From CAJCIY01 sp964245825 (lineage in GTDB: Bacteria > Actinomycetota > Actinomycetes > Mycobacteriales > CAJCIY01): DNA of 64,000 nucleotides. A program made the position numbers and the translations under genes. The stretch lies in NCBI GenBank assembly GCA_964245825.1, contig CAXTNT010000012.1, positions 1 to 64,000 of the forward strand, in the 5' to 3' direction. Below, piece after piece: positions 42,638 through 52,232 of this stretch. Each line of letters starts with the position of its first letter. Position 1 is the first letter of the stretch. Under the pieces are notes generated by a model that worked only from the letters and a program-made list of their open reading frames with translations, was not told where the DNA came from and searched no databases.

Positions 42638-43545
42638 CCGACGCGCCGTCCGCGGGCAGCGGGATCACGCCCGAGCCGAAGACCGCTGAGCAGCCGCCGT
42701 CCGGCCCCGACCCGGAGACCGGCCGGGAGTCCGGCGACTCGCCCGACCCGTCGGCCGTCACGACCCCCGCCGACGCGGGCACGGCCCGCGTCGACCCCGC
42801 GCCACCCTCGGGCTCGCCGTCGGTCGAGGCGGAGACCTCCCCGGCTCAGCGCACCGGCGGGTCCTCCCGCGATGTCGAGAAGGTGCCCGGCCCCCCCGCC
42901 GCGCCGGTCTACCGGCACGGGATGTTCGGCGTGCACGGCAGCGGCGACACCTCGGGCTTCGGCGGCCTGCAGCGGCGCGTACCGGTGGACCCGCCCGCGC
43001 AGCGGCCGTACGGGAGCTGGTTCGACGACGCCGACGCCGCGCTCGCCCGCCTCGTCCCGGACTTCGCCGCGGCGGTCGAGAAGGTCGTCGTCGACCGCGG
43101 GGAGCTGACCTACCACGTGCGCCGGGAGTCGCTGCTCGCCTTTCTGCGCAGCCTGCGCGACGACCCCGGCCTGCGCTTCGAGCTGCTGTCCTCGGTGCAC
43201 GGCGTGCACTACCCCGACGACCCCACCGACCGTCCGCTGCACTCGGTCTACCAGCTGACGTCGCTGACCTACCGCCGCCGACTGCGGGTCGAGTGTGCGG
43301 TCGGCGACGCCGACCCGCACCTGCCGAGTGCCGTCTCGATCTACCCGACGGCCGACTGGCAGGAGCGCGAGGCCTGGGACATGTTCGGGCTCGTCTACGA
43401 CGGTCACCCCGGCCTGACCCGGGTGCTCATGCCGGACGACTGGGTGGGCCATCCGCAGCGCAAGGACTACCCGCTCGGCGGGATCGCGGTGGAGTACAAG
43501 GGCGCGTCCATCCCGCCGCCGGACGAGCGGAGGGCGTACTCGTGA
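42634..43545 (+). CDS. nuoC: NADH-quinone oxidoreductase subunit C
   Basis: 303 residues. About the first 95 are a Pro/Ser/Asp/Glu-rich disordered extension ahead of MFGVHGSGDTSGFGGLQ, which I know from other actinobacterial NuoC. The 30-kDa core holds LSSVHGVHYPDD, SVYQLTSLTYRRRLRV, and the signature WQEREAWDMFGLVYDGHP, ending DYPLGG. GTG overlaps the nuoB stop by 4 bases. Confidence 0.96.
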   Translation: MTDAPSAGSGITPEPKTAEQPPSGPDPETGRESGDSPDPSAVTTPADAGTARVDPAPPSGSPSVEAETSPAQRTGGSSRDVEKVPGPPAAPVYRHGMFGVHGSGDTSGFGGLQRRVPVDPPAQRPYGSWFDDADAALARLVPDFAAAVEKVVVDRGELTYHVRRESLLAFLRSLRDDPGLRFELLSSVHGVHYPDDPTDRPLHSVYQLTSLTYRRRLRVECAVGDADPHLPSAVSIYPTADWQEREAWDMFGLVYDGHPGLTRVLMPDDWVGHPQRKDYPLGGIAVEYKGASIPPPDERRAYS

Positions 43546-44873
43546 GCACCACCGACCAGACCGGCCCCAGCCACGCCCCGTACACGGAGTCGACCGAGGG
43601 CCGCGTCTACACCGTCTCGGGTGGCGACTGGGACGAGGTCGTCGCCGGTGCCCGCGACGGCGAGGAGCGGATGGTCGTCAACATGGGGCCGCAGCACCCC
43701 TCGACGCACGGTGTGCTGCGGCTGGTGCTCGAGCTCGACGGCGAGACCGTCGAGCAGGCCCGCGTCGTCGTCGGCTACCTGCACACCGGCATCGAGAAGA
43801 ACCTCGAGTACCGCAACTGGACGCAGGGCGTGACGTTCCTGACCCGCGCCGACTACCTCGCGCCGATCTTCAACGAGACCGTCTACTGCCTCGGGGTGGA
43901 GAAGCTGCTGGGCATCGAGGTGCCGCGCCGCGCGACGGTGATCAGGGTGCTGATGATGGAGCTGAACCGGATCTCCTCGCACCTGGTCTGGCTCGCCACC
44001 AGTGGCATGGAGATCGGCGCGCTCTCGATGATGCTGTATGGGTTCCGCGAGCGCGAGGTCATCCTCGACATCTTCGAGATGATCACCGGCCTTCGGATGA
44101 ACATGGCCTACGTCCGTCCCGGCGGTGTCTCCCAGGACCTGCCCCCCGGCGCGGTCGAGAAGATCCGTGACTTCCTCGAGCTGATGCCGAACCGGCTGAA
44201 CGAGTACGAGGACCTGCTCACCGGCAACACGATCTGGCAGCTGCGCCAGCGCGGCATCGGCGTCCTGGACGCGCAGGCATGCATGGCGCTCGGCACCACC
44301 GGCCCGATGCTCCGCGCCGCGGGCATCCCCTGGGACCTGCGTCGGGAGATGCCCTACTGCGGCTACGAGGAGTACGACTTCGAGGTCGTCACCCGTCCCG
44401 AGGGTGACTGCTGGGCCCGGTACGAGCTGCGCCTCGACGAGATGCGCGAGTCGCTCAAGATCATCGCTCAGGCGCTCGACAAGCTCGAGCCGGGGCCGGT
44501 GATGGTGGACGACAAGAAGATCGGCTGGCCGGCGCAGCTCGCCCTCGGCGGCGACGGTCTCGGCAACTCCCTCGACCACGTCAAGAAGATCATGGGCACC
44601 TCGATGGAGGCGCTGATCCACCACTTCAAGCTGGTCACCGAGGGCTTCCGGGTGCCGCCGGGCCAGGTGTACTCCGCGGTCGAAGGGCCGCGCGGCGAGC
44701 TCGGCAACCACATCGTCTCCGACGGCGGCACCCGTCCGTTCCGGGTGCACGTCCGCGAGCCCAGCTTCATCAACCTGCAGGCCGCCTCGCCCCTGGTCGA
44801 GGGCTCGTACATCGCGGACAGCATCGCCTCGCTGGCCAGCCTCGACCCGGTCCTCGGGGGCGTCGACCGCTGA
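43542..44873 (+). CDS. nuoD: NADH-quinone oxidoreductase subunit D
   Basis: 443 residues of the 49-kDa family, related to the NiFe-hydrogenase large subunit. MGPQHPSTHGVLRL with the quinone-site His, GYLHTGIEKN, RISSHLVWLATSG and RPGGVSQDLPPG are present; the C-terminus SLDPVLGGVDR is the family ending. Forms the quinone chamber with NuoB. 54 bases separate it from nuoE, with AAGGAGA before the nuoE start. Confidence 0.98.
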   Translation: MSTTDQTGPSHAPYTESTEGRVYTVSGGDWDEVVAGARDGEERMVVNMGPQHPSTHGVLRLVLELDGETVEQARVVVGYLHTGIEKNLEYRNWTQGVTFLTRADYLAPIFNETVYCLGVEKLLGIEVPRRATVIRVLMMELNRISSHLVWLATSGMEIGALSMMLYGFREREVILDIFEMITGLRMNMAYVRPGGVSQDLPPGAVEKIRDFLELMPNRLNEYEDLLTGNTIWQLRQRGIGVLDAQACMALGTTGPMLRAAGIPWDLRREMPYCGYEEYDFEVVTRPEGDCWARYELRLDEMRESLKIIAQALDKLEPGPVMVDDKKIGWPAQLALGGDGLGNSLDHVKKIMGTSMEALIHHFKLVTEGFRVPPGQVYSAVEGPRGELGNHIVSDGGTRPFRVHVREPSFINLQAASPLVEGSYIADSIASLASLDPVLGGVDR

Positions 44874-44927
44874 TCCACCGCAGACCCCGCCCGCGACGAG
44901 CCCCCGAGATGAAGGAGAATCCCGCTC

Positions 44928-45569
44928 GTGCCGATCACCGATGAGACCCGCGCGGACGCGGCGGCGATCGTCGCCCGCTATCCCGCGGGCCGGGGCCGCA
45001 GTGCGCTGCTGCCCATGCTGCATCTGGTGCAGTCGGTCGAGGGTTACGTGAGCCCGGCGGGCGTCGCCCTGTGCGCCGACGTGCTGGGCCTGACCAAGGC
45101 CGAGGTCACCGCGGTCGCGACCTTCTACACGATGTACAAGCGCCGTCCGGTCGGCGAGCACATCGTCAGCATCTGCACCAACACGCTGTGCGGGCTGCTC
45201 GGCGGCGACGAGACCTACGCCGCGACCTCGGCGGCGCTCGGGGTCGGGCACAACGAGACCACCTCCGGTGACGGCGTCGCCCTGACCCTCGAGCACGCCG
45301 AGTGTCTGGCCGCCTGCGACTACGCCCCGGTGCTGACGGTCGACTACGAGTACTTCGACGCCGTCACGCCCGCTTCGGCGGTGGAGATCGTCGAGGCGCT
45401 GCGCCGGGGCGAGAAGCCGGTGCCGACACGCGGCGCGCCGCTGTCCAGCTTCCGCGAGACCGAGCGGCTGCTCGCCGGGTTCCCCGACCCGCGCCCCGAC
45501 GCCGCCGCCGCACCCACCGCGGGCGCCCCGAGTCTGGCCGGTCTCGCGTACGCGGAGAAGGGCGCCTGA
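44928..45569 (+). CDS. nuoE: NADH-quinone oxidoreductase subunit E
   Basis: 213 residues. Four Cys of the [2Fe-2S] cluster N1a: CTNTLCGLLGG and ECLAACDYAP. VATFYTMYKRRPVG is the family block. The C-terminal 45 residues are Pro/Ala-rich and beyond the core. GTG with AAGGAGA 9-10 bases upstream. Overlaps nuoF by one base. Confidence 0.97.
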   Translation: MPITDETRADAAAIVARYPAGRGRSALLPMLHLVQSVEGYVSPAGVALCADVLGLTKAEVTAVATFYTMYKRRPVGEHIVSICTNTLCGLLGGDETYAATSAALGVGHNETTSGDGVALTLEHAECLAACDYAPVLTVDYEYFDAVTPASAVEIVEALRRGEKPVPTRGAPLSSFRETERLLAGFPDPRPDAAAAPTAGAPSLAGLAYAEKGA

Positions 45570-46855
45570 TGCCCATCACCCCGATGCTCACCGCCCGGTG
45601 GGGTGAGCCGGACTCGTGGCTGCTCTCGACGTACGAGCGCCTCGGGGGCTACACCGCCCTGCGCCGGGCGGTCACGGAGATGACCCCCGACGAGGTGATC
45701 GCCGAGGTCAAAGCCTCGAAGCTCCGCGGCCGCGGCGGGGCGGGCTTCCCGACGGGCGTGAAGTGGGGCTTCATCCCGCAGGGCGACGACAAGCCGCACT
45801 ACCTCGTGGTCAACGCCGACGAGTCCGAGCCCGGCACTTGCCGGGACGTGCCGCTCATGCTCGCCGACCCGCACGCGCTGCTCGAGGGCGTCGCCATCGC
45901 CTCGTACGCAGTCCGTGCCGAGCGCGCCTTCATCTACCTGCGCGGCGAGGCGCCGCACGCCGCCCGCCGCCTGCACACCGCGATCACCGAGGCGTACGAG
46001 GCCGGCTACCTCGGCCCCGACATCCTGGGCAGCGGCACCTCGCTCGAGGTCGTGCTGCACATCGGCGCCGGTGCGTACATCTGCGGTGAGGAGACGGCGC
46101 TGCTCGACTCTCTCGAGGGCTACCGCGGCCAGCCGCGGCTCAAGCCGCCGTTCCCGGCCACCCATGGCCTGTACGGCTGCCCGACGGTCGTCAACAACGT
46201 CGGGACCCTGGCCAGCGTGCCGCCGATCATCTCCGGGGGAGCGGCGGCGTTCGTCGCGATCGGCCCGGAGGACTCCCCGGGCACCAGCATCTTCAGCCTG
46301 TCCGGTCGGGTCACCCGCCCGGGTCAGTACGAGGCCCCGATGGGCACCACGCTGCGCGAGCTGCTGGCGATGGCGGGTGGCATGCGGGAGGGCCGCGAGC
46401 TGAAGTTCTGGACACCGGGCGGCAGCTCGACGCCGATGTTCACCGCCGAGCACCTCGACGTGCCGCTCGACTTCGACTCGGTCGCGAAGGCGGGGTCGCT
46501 CAACGGGACCAGCGCGCTGATGATCTTCGACGACACCGACTGCGTCGTGCGGGCGACGCTGAAGTGGACGGAGTTCTACGCGCACGAGTCCTGCGGCAAG
46601 TGCACCCCCTGCCGGGAGGGCACCTACTGGATGGTGCAGATCCTCGAGCGGCTCGAGCACGGCGGTGGCACGGCCGAGGACATCGAGACGCTGCTCGACA
46701 CCTGCGACAACGTCAACGGCCGGTCGTTCTGCGCCCTGGGCGACGGCGCGACCAGCCCGATCGTCAGCTCGATCCAGCACTTCCGCGACGAGTACGTCGC
46801 ACACCACGAGCAGGGCGGCTGCCCCTTCCGGGCCACCCTCGTCGGCGCGCACTGA
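45569..46855 (+). CDS. nuoF: NADH-quinone oxidoreductase subunit F
   Basis: 428 residues. FMN/NADH site: LRGRGGAGFPTGVKWGF and YLVVNADESEPGT; GAGAYICGEETALLDSLEG; cluster N3 ligands in ESCGKCTPCREGT plus the later Cys in SFCALGDGA. Oxidises NADH and starts electron flow. Its presence with NuoE and NuoG shows a full NADH-using 14-subunit enzyme. Confidence 0.98.
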   Translation: MPITPMLTARWGEPDSWLLSTYERLGGYTALRRAVTEMTPDEVIAEVKASKLRGRGGAGFPTGVKWGFIPQGDDKPHYLVVNADESEPGTCRDVPLMLADPHALLEGVAIASYAVRAERAFIYLRGEAPHAARRLHTAITEAYEAGYLGPDILGSGTSLEVVLHIGAGAYICGEETALLDSLEGYRGQPRLKPPFPATHGLYGCPTVVNNVGTLASVPPIISGGAAAFVAIGPEDSPGTSIFSLSGRVTRPGQYEAPMGTTLRELLAMAGGMREGRELKFWTPGGSSTPMFTAEHLDVPLDFDSVAKAGSLNGTSALMIFDDTDCVVRATLKWTEFYAHESCGKCTPCREGTYWMVQILERLEHGGGTAEDIETLLDTCDNVNGRSFCALGDGATSPIVSSIQHFRDEYVAHHEQGGCPFRATLVGAH

Positions 46856-46881
46856 CACGCGAAGCGGAGCAGACGCACCCC

Positions 46882-49296
46882 ATGACCCTCACCCCGACCG
46901 CGCCCGCCGGCGTGCCAGCCGCGGCCGACCTCGTCGAGGTCACGATCGACGGCGTCGCGGTCCGCGTCCCCAAGGGCACCCTGATCATCCGGGCTGCCGA
47001 GATGGTCGGCACCCAGGTGCCCCGGTTCTGCGACCACCCGCTGCTCGCTCCGATCGGCGCGTGCCGGCAGTGCATCGTGGAGGTCGAGGGCCAGCGCAAG
47101 CCGATCGCCTCCTGCACCGTCGAGGTCTCCGACGGCATGGTCATCAAGACCCAGCTCACGTCGCCGGTGGCCGAGAAGGCCCAGGCCGGAACGATGGAGC
47201 TGCTGCTCATCAACCACCCGCTGGACTGCCCGGTCTGCGACAAGGGTGGCGAGTGCCCGCTGCAGAACCAGGCGATGACCTCGGGGCGCGGCGACACCCG
47301 GTTCCACGACGTCAAGCGCACCTTCCCGAAGCCGCTCGCGATCTCCACCCAGGTGCTGCTCGACCGCGAGCGCTGCGTCCTGTGCGCGCGGTGCACGCGC
47401 TTCTCCGACCAGATCGCCGGCGACCCGTTCATCGACCTGTTCGAACGCGGCGCGCTGGAGCAGGTCGCGATCAGCGCGGACGAGCCCTTCGCCTCGTACT
47501 TCTCCGGCAACACCGTCCAGATCTGCCCAGTCGGGGCCCTGACTGGTGCCTCGTACCGCTTCCGGTCGCGGCCTTTCGACCTCAAGAGCGACGAGAGCGT
47601 CTGCGAGCACTGTGCCTCGGGCTGCGCCCAGCGGACCGACCACCGCCGCGGCAAGGTGCTGCGCCGACTGGCCGGCGACGACCACGAGGTCAACGAGGAG
47701 TGGAACTGTGACAAGGGCCGGTGGGCCTTCCGGTACGCGACGGCCACCGACCGCCTGACCGGACCCCTCGTCCGCGACGCCGAGACGGGCCGGCTGGAGC
47801 CGGCCTCGTGGGCCGAGGCACTCCGCGCGGCGGCCGCGGGCCTGCGGGCGGCCGCGGGCGAGTCGGATGCCGCGGCGGACCTGAACCAGGCCTACGGGGT
47901 GCTCACCGGCGGCCGGGTGACCGTCGAGGACGCCTACGCCTACGGCAAGTTCGCGCGGCTGACGCTCGGCACCGACTCGGTCGACTTCCGCGCGCGGCCC
48001 GCGTCCGCGGAGGAGGCGCAGTTCCTGGCCCACGCCGTCGTGGGCACCGGCCAGGGCGTCACGTACGCCGACCTGGAGCACGCCTCCCACGTCGTCCTCG
48101 CCGGGCTGGAGCCCGAGGAGGAGTCGCCGATCATCTTCCTGCGCCTGCGCAAGGCCGTCCGCAGCCACGGCCTGGCGGTCAGCGTGATCGCGCCGTTCGC
48201 GACGCGGGGCAGCAGCAAGCTCGGCGCGAGGCTGCTGGCGACGACACCCGGCGGCGAGGCCGCAGCGCTCTCGGCGCTGGAGCTGCCGGCAGGCGCCGTG
48301 CTGCTGGTCGGCGAGCGGCTCGCCGCCGTCCCCGGGGCCCTCACCGCCGCCGTTCGCGCCGCCGAGCGCACCGGCGCCCGGCTGGCCTGGGTCCCGCGCC
48401 GGGCCGGCGAGCGCGGTGCGCTCGAGGCAGGCCTGCTACCCGGGCTGCTGCCCGGCGGCGCCCAGGCCGGGGACGAGTCGGTGCACGCCGCGCTCGCCGA
48501 GCTCTGGGGCACCTCGCTGGTGCGCCCGGCGGTCGCCGGAGCGGATGTGACCGCGATGTTCGCCCGGCCCCGCGACGCCTACGTGCTGGGCGGCGTCGAC
48601 CTCGACGACCTGGCCGACCCGGCGGCAGCCCGCGCGGCGCTGGCCGGCGCCCGGTTCGTTGTCAGCCTCGAGCTGCGCCCGAGCAGCGTGACCGAGCACG
48701 CCGACGTCGTGCTGCCCGTCGCCGCGGCCCCGGAGAAGGCGGGCAGCTTCCTGGACTGGGAGGGGCGGCTGCGCCCCTTCGCGGCGACGCTGCCCGAGGC
48801 GGGAACCCTCTCGGACCTGCGCGTGCTGTCGATGCTGGCCGACGCGCTCGGGGCGCCGATCGGGCTGCCCGACGTCGATCACTGCCGCGCCGAGCTGCAG
48901 GCGCTGACCGCCCTGCCGCTGTCGGCCCGGGCGCCGGCGCCCGCAATCGCTGCCGCGCCCGGCGCCCAGCCCGCTGCCGGCGAGGCGCTGCTCGCCAGCC
49001 ACCACCACCTGCTGGACGAGGGCAGTCTGCAGGACGGCGAGGTGCATCTCGCCGGGACGCGGCCCGAGTCCCTGGTGCGCCTGTCGGCCGCCACCGCCGC
49101 CGAGATCGGCGCGGCGCCGGGCCAGGCTGTGGACGTCGTCGGTGCCCGTGGCACCATCACCCTGCCGCTGGCCGTGACCGACATGCCCGACCGGGTCGTG
49201 TGGGTGCCGACGGCGAGCGCCGGCAGCCACGTCCGCGCTGTGCTCGGGACCGCCACCGGCGCGCTCGTCACGATCCGGAAGGGAGCGGTGGGGTGA
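46882..49296 (+). CDS. nuoG: NADH-quinone oxidoreductase subunit G
   Basis: 804 residues. N-terminal clusters: N1b Cys in RFCDHPLL...GACRQCIVEV, N5 with His and Cys in HPLDCPVCDKGGECPLQ, N4 in RCVLCARCTRFSDQ and ICPVGALTG. CEHCASGCAQ with a fourth Cys in NEEWNCDKGRW gives the off-path cluster N7 found only in some bacteria. The remaining molybdopterin-oxidoreductase-like domain has lost a usable cofactor site in this family. GTG of nuoH overlaps its stop. Confidence 0.97.
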   Translation: MTLTPTAPAGVPAAADLVEVTIDGVAVRVPKGTLIIRAAEMVGTQVPRFCDHPLLAPIGACRQCIVEVEGQRKPIASCTVEVSDGMVIKTQLTSPVAEKAQAGTMELLLINHPLDCPVCDKGGECPLQNQAMTSGRGDTRFHDVKRTFPKPLAISTQVLLDRERCVLCARCTRFSDQIAGDPFIDLFERGALEQVAISADEPFASYFSGNTVQICPVGALTGASYRFRSRPFDLKSDESVCEHCASGCAQRTDHRRGKVLRRLAGDDHEVNEEWNCDKGRWAFRYATATDRLTGPLVRDAETGRLEPASWAEALRAAAAGLRAAAGESDAAADLNQAYGVLTGGRVTVEDAYAYGKFARLTLGTDSVDFRARPASAEEAQFLAHAVVGTGQGVTYADLEHASHVVLAGLEPEEESPIIFLRLRKAVRSHGLAVSVIAPFATRGSSKLGARLLATTPGGEAAALSALELPAGAVLLVGERLAAVPGALTAAVRAAERTGARLAWVPRRAGERGALEAGLLPGLLPGGAQAGDESVHAALAELWGTSLVRPAVAGADVTAMFARPRDAYVLGGVDLDDLADPAAARAALAGARFVVSLELRPSSVTEHADVVLPVAAAPEKAGSFLDWEGRLRPFAATLPEAGTLSDLRVLSMLADALGAPIGLPDVDHCRAELQALTALPLSARAPAPAIAAAPGAQPAAGEALLASHHHLLDEGSLQDGEVHLAGTRPESLVRLSAATAAEIGAAPGQAVDVVGARGTITLPLAVTDMPDRVVWVPTASAGSHVRAVLGTATGALVTIRKGAVG

Positions 49297-50552
49297 CCCA
49301 CGACAAGCTCTGGATCACGGTCATCAAGACGCTGTTCGTCTTCGTGCTCCTCGTGGTGATGACCCTGTTCACCATCTGGGCCGAGCGGCGCGTGGTGGCC
49401 CGCATGCAGCAGCGCATCGGGCCCAACCGCGTCGGGCCCCAGGGCCTGCTGCAGAGCCTCGCCGACGGGGTGAAGCTCATGCTGAAGGAAGACCTCATCC
49501 CGACCCTGGTCGACAAGCCGGTCTTCCTGCTCGCCCCGATCGCAGCGACCGTGCCGGCGTTCCTCGCGTTCGCGGTCATCCCGTTCGGGCCCACCGTCTC
49601 GGTCGCGCACAACCACACGGCGTTGCAGCTGACCGACCTGCCGGTCGGACCGCTGTTCATCCTGGCGATGAGCGGTCTCGGGGTCTACGGCATCGTGCTC
49701 GCGGGGTGGTCGTCCGGCTCGGTCTACCCACTGCTGGGCGCACTCCGCTCGGCCGCGCAGATCATCAGCTACGAGGTCTCGATGGGTCTGTCGCTGGTCG
49801 CGGTGTTCCTCTACTCGGGGACGCTGACGACCTCCGGGGTGGTCGGGGCGCAGCACGGCCTCTGGTTCGGCATCAGCCTGTTCCCGAGCTTCGCGATCTA
49901 CGCGGTGTCGGCCGTCGGGGAGACCAACCGTGCGCCGTTCGACCTGCCCGAGGCCGAGAGCGAGCTCGTCGGTGGCTTCCACACCGAGTACAGCTCCATC
50001 AAGTTCGCGCTGTTCTTCCTCGCCGAGTACGTCAACATGGTCACCGTCTCGGCGCTGGCCACGACGCTGTTCCTGGGTGGGTGGCGGGCACCGTGGCCGC
50101 TGTCGCTCTGGCACGACGCCAACGTCGGCTGGTTGCCCATCATCTGGTTCGTCGCCAAGGTGCTGGTCTGCCTGTTCATGTTCGTGTGGCTGCGCGGCAC
50201 GCTCCCGCGCTTGCGCTACGACCAGTTCATGAAGTTCGGGTGGAAGGGGCTGGTGCCGGCCAGCCTGCTGTGGATCATGCTGGTCGCGGTCATCCGGGAG
50301 ATCAACCTGCAGACCAGCGGCGGCCAGCGGGTGCGCGACTACGTCATCCTGTTCGCGGTGGTGCTGATCCTGGCGATCGGGGCCACGTTCCTGATTCCCG
50401 CGAAGGCCGAGCCGGTGCTCTTCGACCCCCAGGAGCGCTCGCCGTTCCTGCCGATCCTGGACGGCCCGATTCCCGGCAACCCGACGGCCCGCGCGGTCGT
50501 GACGGCGGGGGTGTCCGCCCCCGGCGGCGGCCAGGAGACCCACGATGACTGA
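49293..50552 (+). CDS. nuoH: NADH-quinone oxidoreductase subunit H
   Basis: 419 residues, about eight to nine helices. Quinone-site blocks RRVVARMQQRIGPNRVGPQGLLQ, ETNRAPFDLPEAESELVGGFHTEY and the RYDQFMKFGWK loop are intact. Joins the peripheral and membrane arms. The C-terminal 45 residues form a soluble tail. Overlaps nuoI by 8 bases. Confidence 0.98.
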   Translation: MTHDKLWITVIKTLFVFVLLVVMTLFTIWAERRVVARMQQRIGPNRVGPQGLLQSLADGVKLMLKEDLIPTLVDKPVFLLAPIAATVPAFLAFAVIPFGPTVSVAHNHTALQLTDLPVGPLFILAMSGLGVYGIVLAGWSSGSVYPLLGALRSAAQIISYEVSMGLSLVAVFLYSGTLTTSGVVGAQHGLWFGISLFPSFAIYAVSAVGETNRAPFDLPEAESELVGGFHTEYSSIKFALFFLAEYVNMVTVSALATTLFLGGWRAPWPLSLWHDANVGWLPIIWFVAKVLVCLFMFVWLRGTLPRLRYDQFMKFGWKGLVPASLLWIMLVAVIREINLQTSGGQRVRDYVILFAVVLILAIGATFLIPAKAEPVLFDPQERSPFLPILDGPIPGNPTARAVVTAGVSAPGGGQETHDD

Positions 50553-51147
50553 CGACGCGTACGAGGAACTGCCGGCGACCACGACGGCCGTCCCGGCGCG
50601 GACCGGCGGCACTGGCGCAGGGCAGGATGCGCCCGCACCGAGCGGGTTCGAGAGCCTCATCGCGCCGGTCAAGGGCTTCGGCCTGACCTTCGGTCAGATG
50701 TTCAAGAAGGTCAACACCGAGCAGTACCCGGAAGAGAAGAAGATCACCGCGCCGCGTTTCCACGGCCGGCACGTGCTCAACCGACACCCGGACGGGCTGG
50801 AGAAGTGCGTCGGCTGCGAGCTGTGCGCGTGGGCCTGCCCGGCCGACGCGATCTACGTCGAGGGCGGCGACAACACCGAGGAGGAGCGCTACTCGCCCGG
50901 CGAGCGCTACGGCGCGACGTACCAGATCAACTACGCCCGCTGCATCTTCTGCGGGCTGTGCATCGAGGCCTGTCCGACCCGTTCGCTGACGATGAGCAAC
51001 GAGTTCGAGCTCGCGAGTGACAGTCGCCAGGTCCTGATCTACACCAAGGAAGACCTGATGGCTCCCCTGCTGCCCGGCATGCAGGCGCCGCCGCACCCGA
51101 TGCTGCTCGGCGACACCGACAGCTACTACAACGGGTCGGGTTCGTGA
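50545..51147 (+). CDS. nuoI: NADH-quinone oxidoreductase subunit I
   Basis: 200 residues, two [4Fe-4S] clusters: KCVGCELCAWACPADAI and RCIFCGLCIEACPTRSL (N6a and N6b). An N-terminal 35-residue Thr/Ala/Pro-rich extension precedes the core. Carries electrons from NuoG to NuoB. Confidence 0.98.
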   Translation: MTDDAYEELPATTTAVPARTGGTGAGQDAPAPSGFESLIAPVKGFGLTFGQMFKKVNTEQYPEEKKITAPRFHGRHVLNRHPDGLEKCVGCELCAWACPADAIYVEGGDNTEEERYSPGERYGATYQINYARCIFCGLCIEACPTRSLTMSNEFELASDSRQVLIYTKEDLMAPLLPGMQAPPHPMLLGDTDSYYNGSGS

Positions 51148-51908
51148 ACGCCGCCCTGGCGGCCGCCGCCGCGGCCCCCATCACGCACACGCGGGCCGGC
51201 GAGTCGGCCGTCTTCTACCTGCTGGGCGCCGTGGCCATCGTCGCCGCGCTCGGTGTCGTGTTCGCCCGGAACGCCGTGCACGCGGCGCTCTCGCTGGTGG
51301 GAGTGCTGTTCTGCCTGGCGGTCTTCTACGCGATGCAGGACGCGCCGTTCCTCGCGGTCGTCCAGGTGATCGTGTACGCGGGCGCGATCCTGATGCTGTT
51401 CCTGTTCGTGCTGATGCTGGTGGGCGTCGATGCGTCCGACTCGCTGGTCGAGACCATCCGCGGCCAGCGGCTCGCCACCGCGTCCTTCGGGATCGCGTTC
51501 GTCGCCCTGGTCGGCGGGGTCATCGCGCACACGATCGCGCACGCCTCGGCGGTCGGCCTGACCACCGCCAACGACGGCGGCAACGTGCAGGCGCTCGCGC
51601 GGCTCATCTTCACCACGTACTTCTGGCCGTTCGAGGTCGTCTCGGCGCTGCTGATCGTGGCCGCCGTCGGCGCGATGGTGCTGGCCCACCGCGAGCGGCT
51701 CGAGGCCCGACCCACCCAGGCCCAGCTGATGCGCGAGCGCTTCCGCCGGCCCGAGCCGCCGACGGCGCACTCGGCGCCGGGCGTCTTCGCGTACGGCGAC
51801 TCCGCGGCCCGGCCAGCTCTGCTGCCCAGCGGGGCGCCGGACCTGGCGTCGGTGTACGCCGAGCTCGCGGGCGACGCGCCTACGCCCGGCACGGAGAACA
51901 CGCCGTGA
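51144..51908 (+). CDS. nuoJ: NADH-quinone oxidoreductase subunit J
   Basis: 254 residues, five helices followed by a long soluble C-terminal tail of about 80 residues. The third helix VQVIVYAGAILMLFLFVLML is the pi-bulge signature involved in coupling. GTG start overlaps nuoI by 4 bases. Confidence 0.96.
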   Translation: MNAALAAAAAAPITHTRAGESAVFYLLGAVAIVAALGVVFARNAVHAALSLVGVLFCLAVFYAMQDAPFLAVVQVIVYAGAILMLFLFVLMLVGVDASDSLVETIRGQRLATASFGIAFVALVGGVIAHTIAHASAVGLTTANDGGNVQALARLIFTTYFWPFEVVSALLIVAAVGAMVLAHRERLEARPTQAQLMRERFRRPEPPTAHSAPGVFAYGDSAARPALLPSGAPDLASVYAELAGDAPTPGTENTP

Positions 51909-52204
51909 ACCCGGCCAACTACCTCGTCCTCGCGGCGATCATCTTCACGATCGGCGCGGTGGGCGTGCTGATCCGCCGCAACGCCATCGTGGTCTTCATG
52001 TGCATCGAGCTGATGCTCAACGCCGCGAACCTCACCCTCGTCACGTTCAGCCGCCTGCGCGGGAGCCTCGACGGGCAGGTGATCGCGTTCTTCGTCATGA
52101 TCGTCGCCGCGGCCGAGGTCGTGGTCGGCCTCGCGATCATCGTCACGATCTTCCGCACCCGCCGCTCGGCCTCGGTCGACGACGCCAACCTGCTCAAGTA
52201 CTAG
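51905..52204 (+). CDS. nuoK: NADH-quinone oxidoreductase subunit K
   Basis: 99 residues, three helices. Membrane Glu in CIELMLNAANL and AAAEVVVGLAIIV, both part of the proton path, are conserved. Coupled to nuoJ. Confidence 0.97.
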   Translation: MNPANYLVLAAIIFTIGAVGVLIRRNAIVVFMCIELMLNAANLTLVTFSRLRGSLDGQVIAFFVMIVAAAEVVVGLAIIVTIFRTRRSASVDDANLLKY

Positions 52205-52232
52205 CGCCGCGCCCACCGGGACGAAGGATCCG

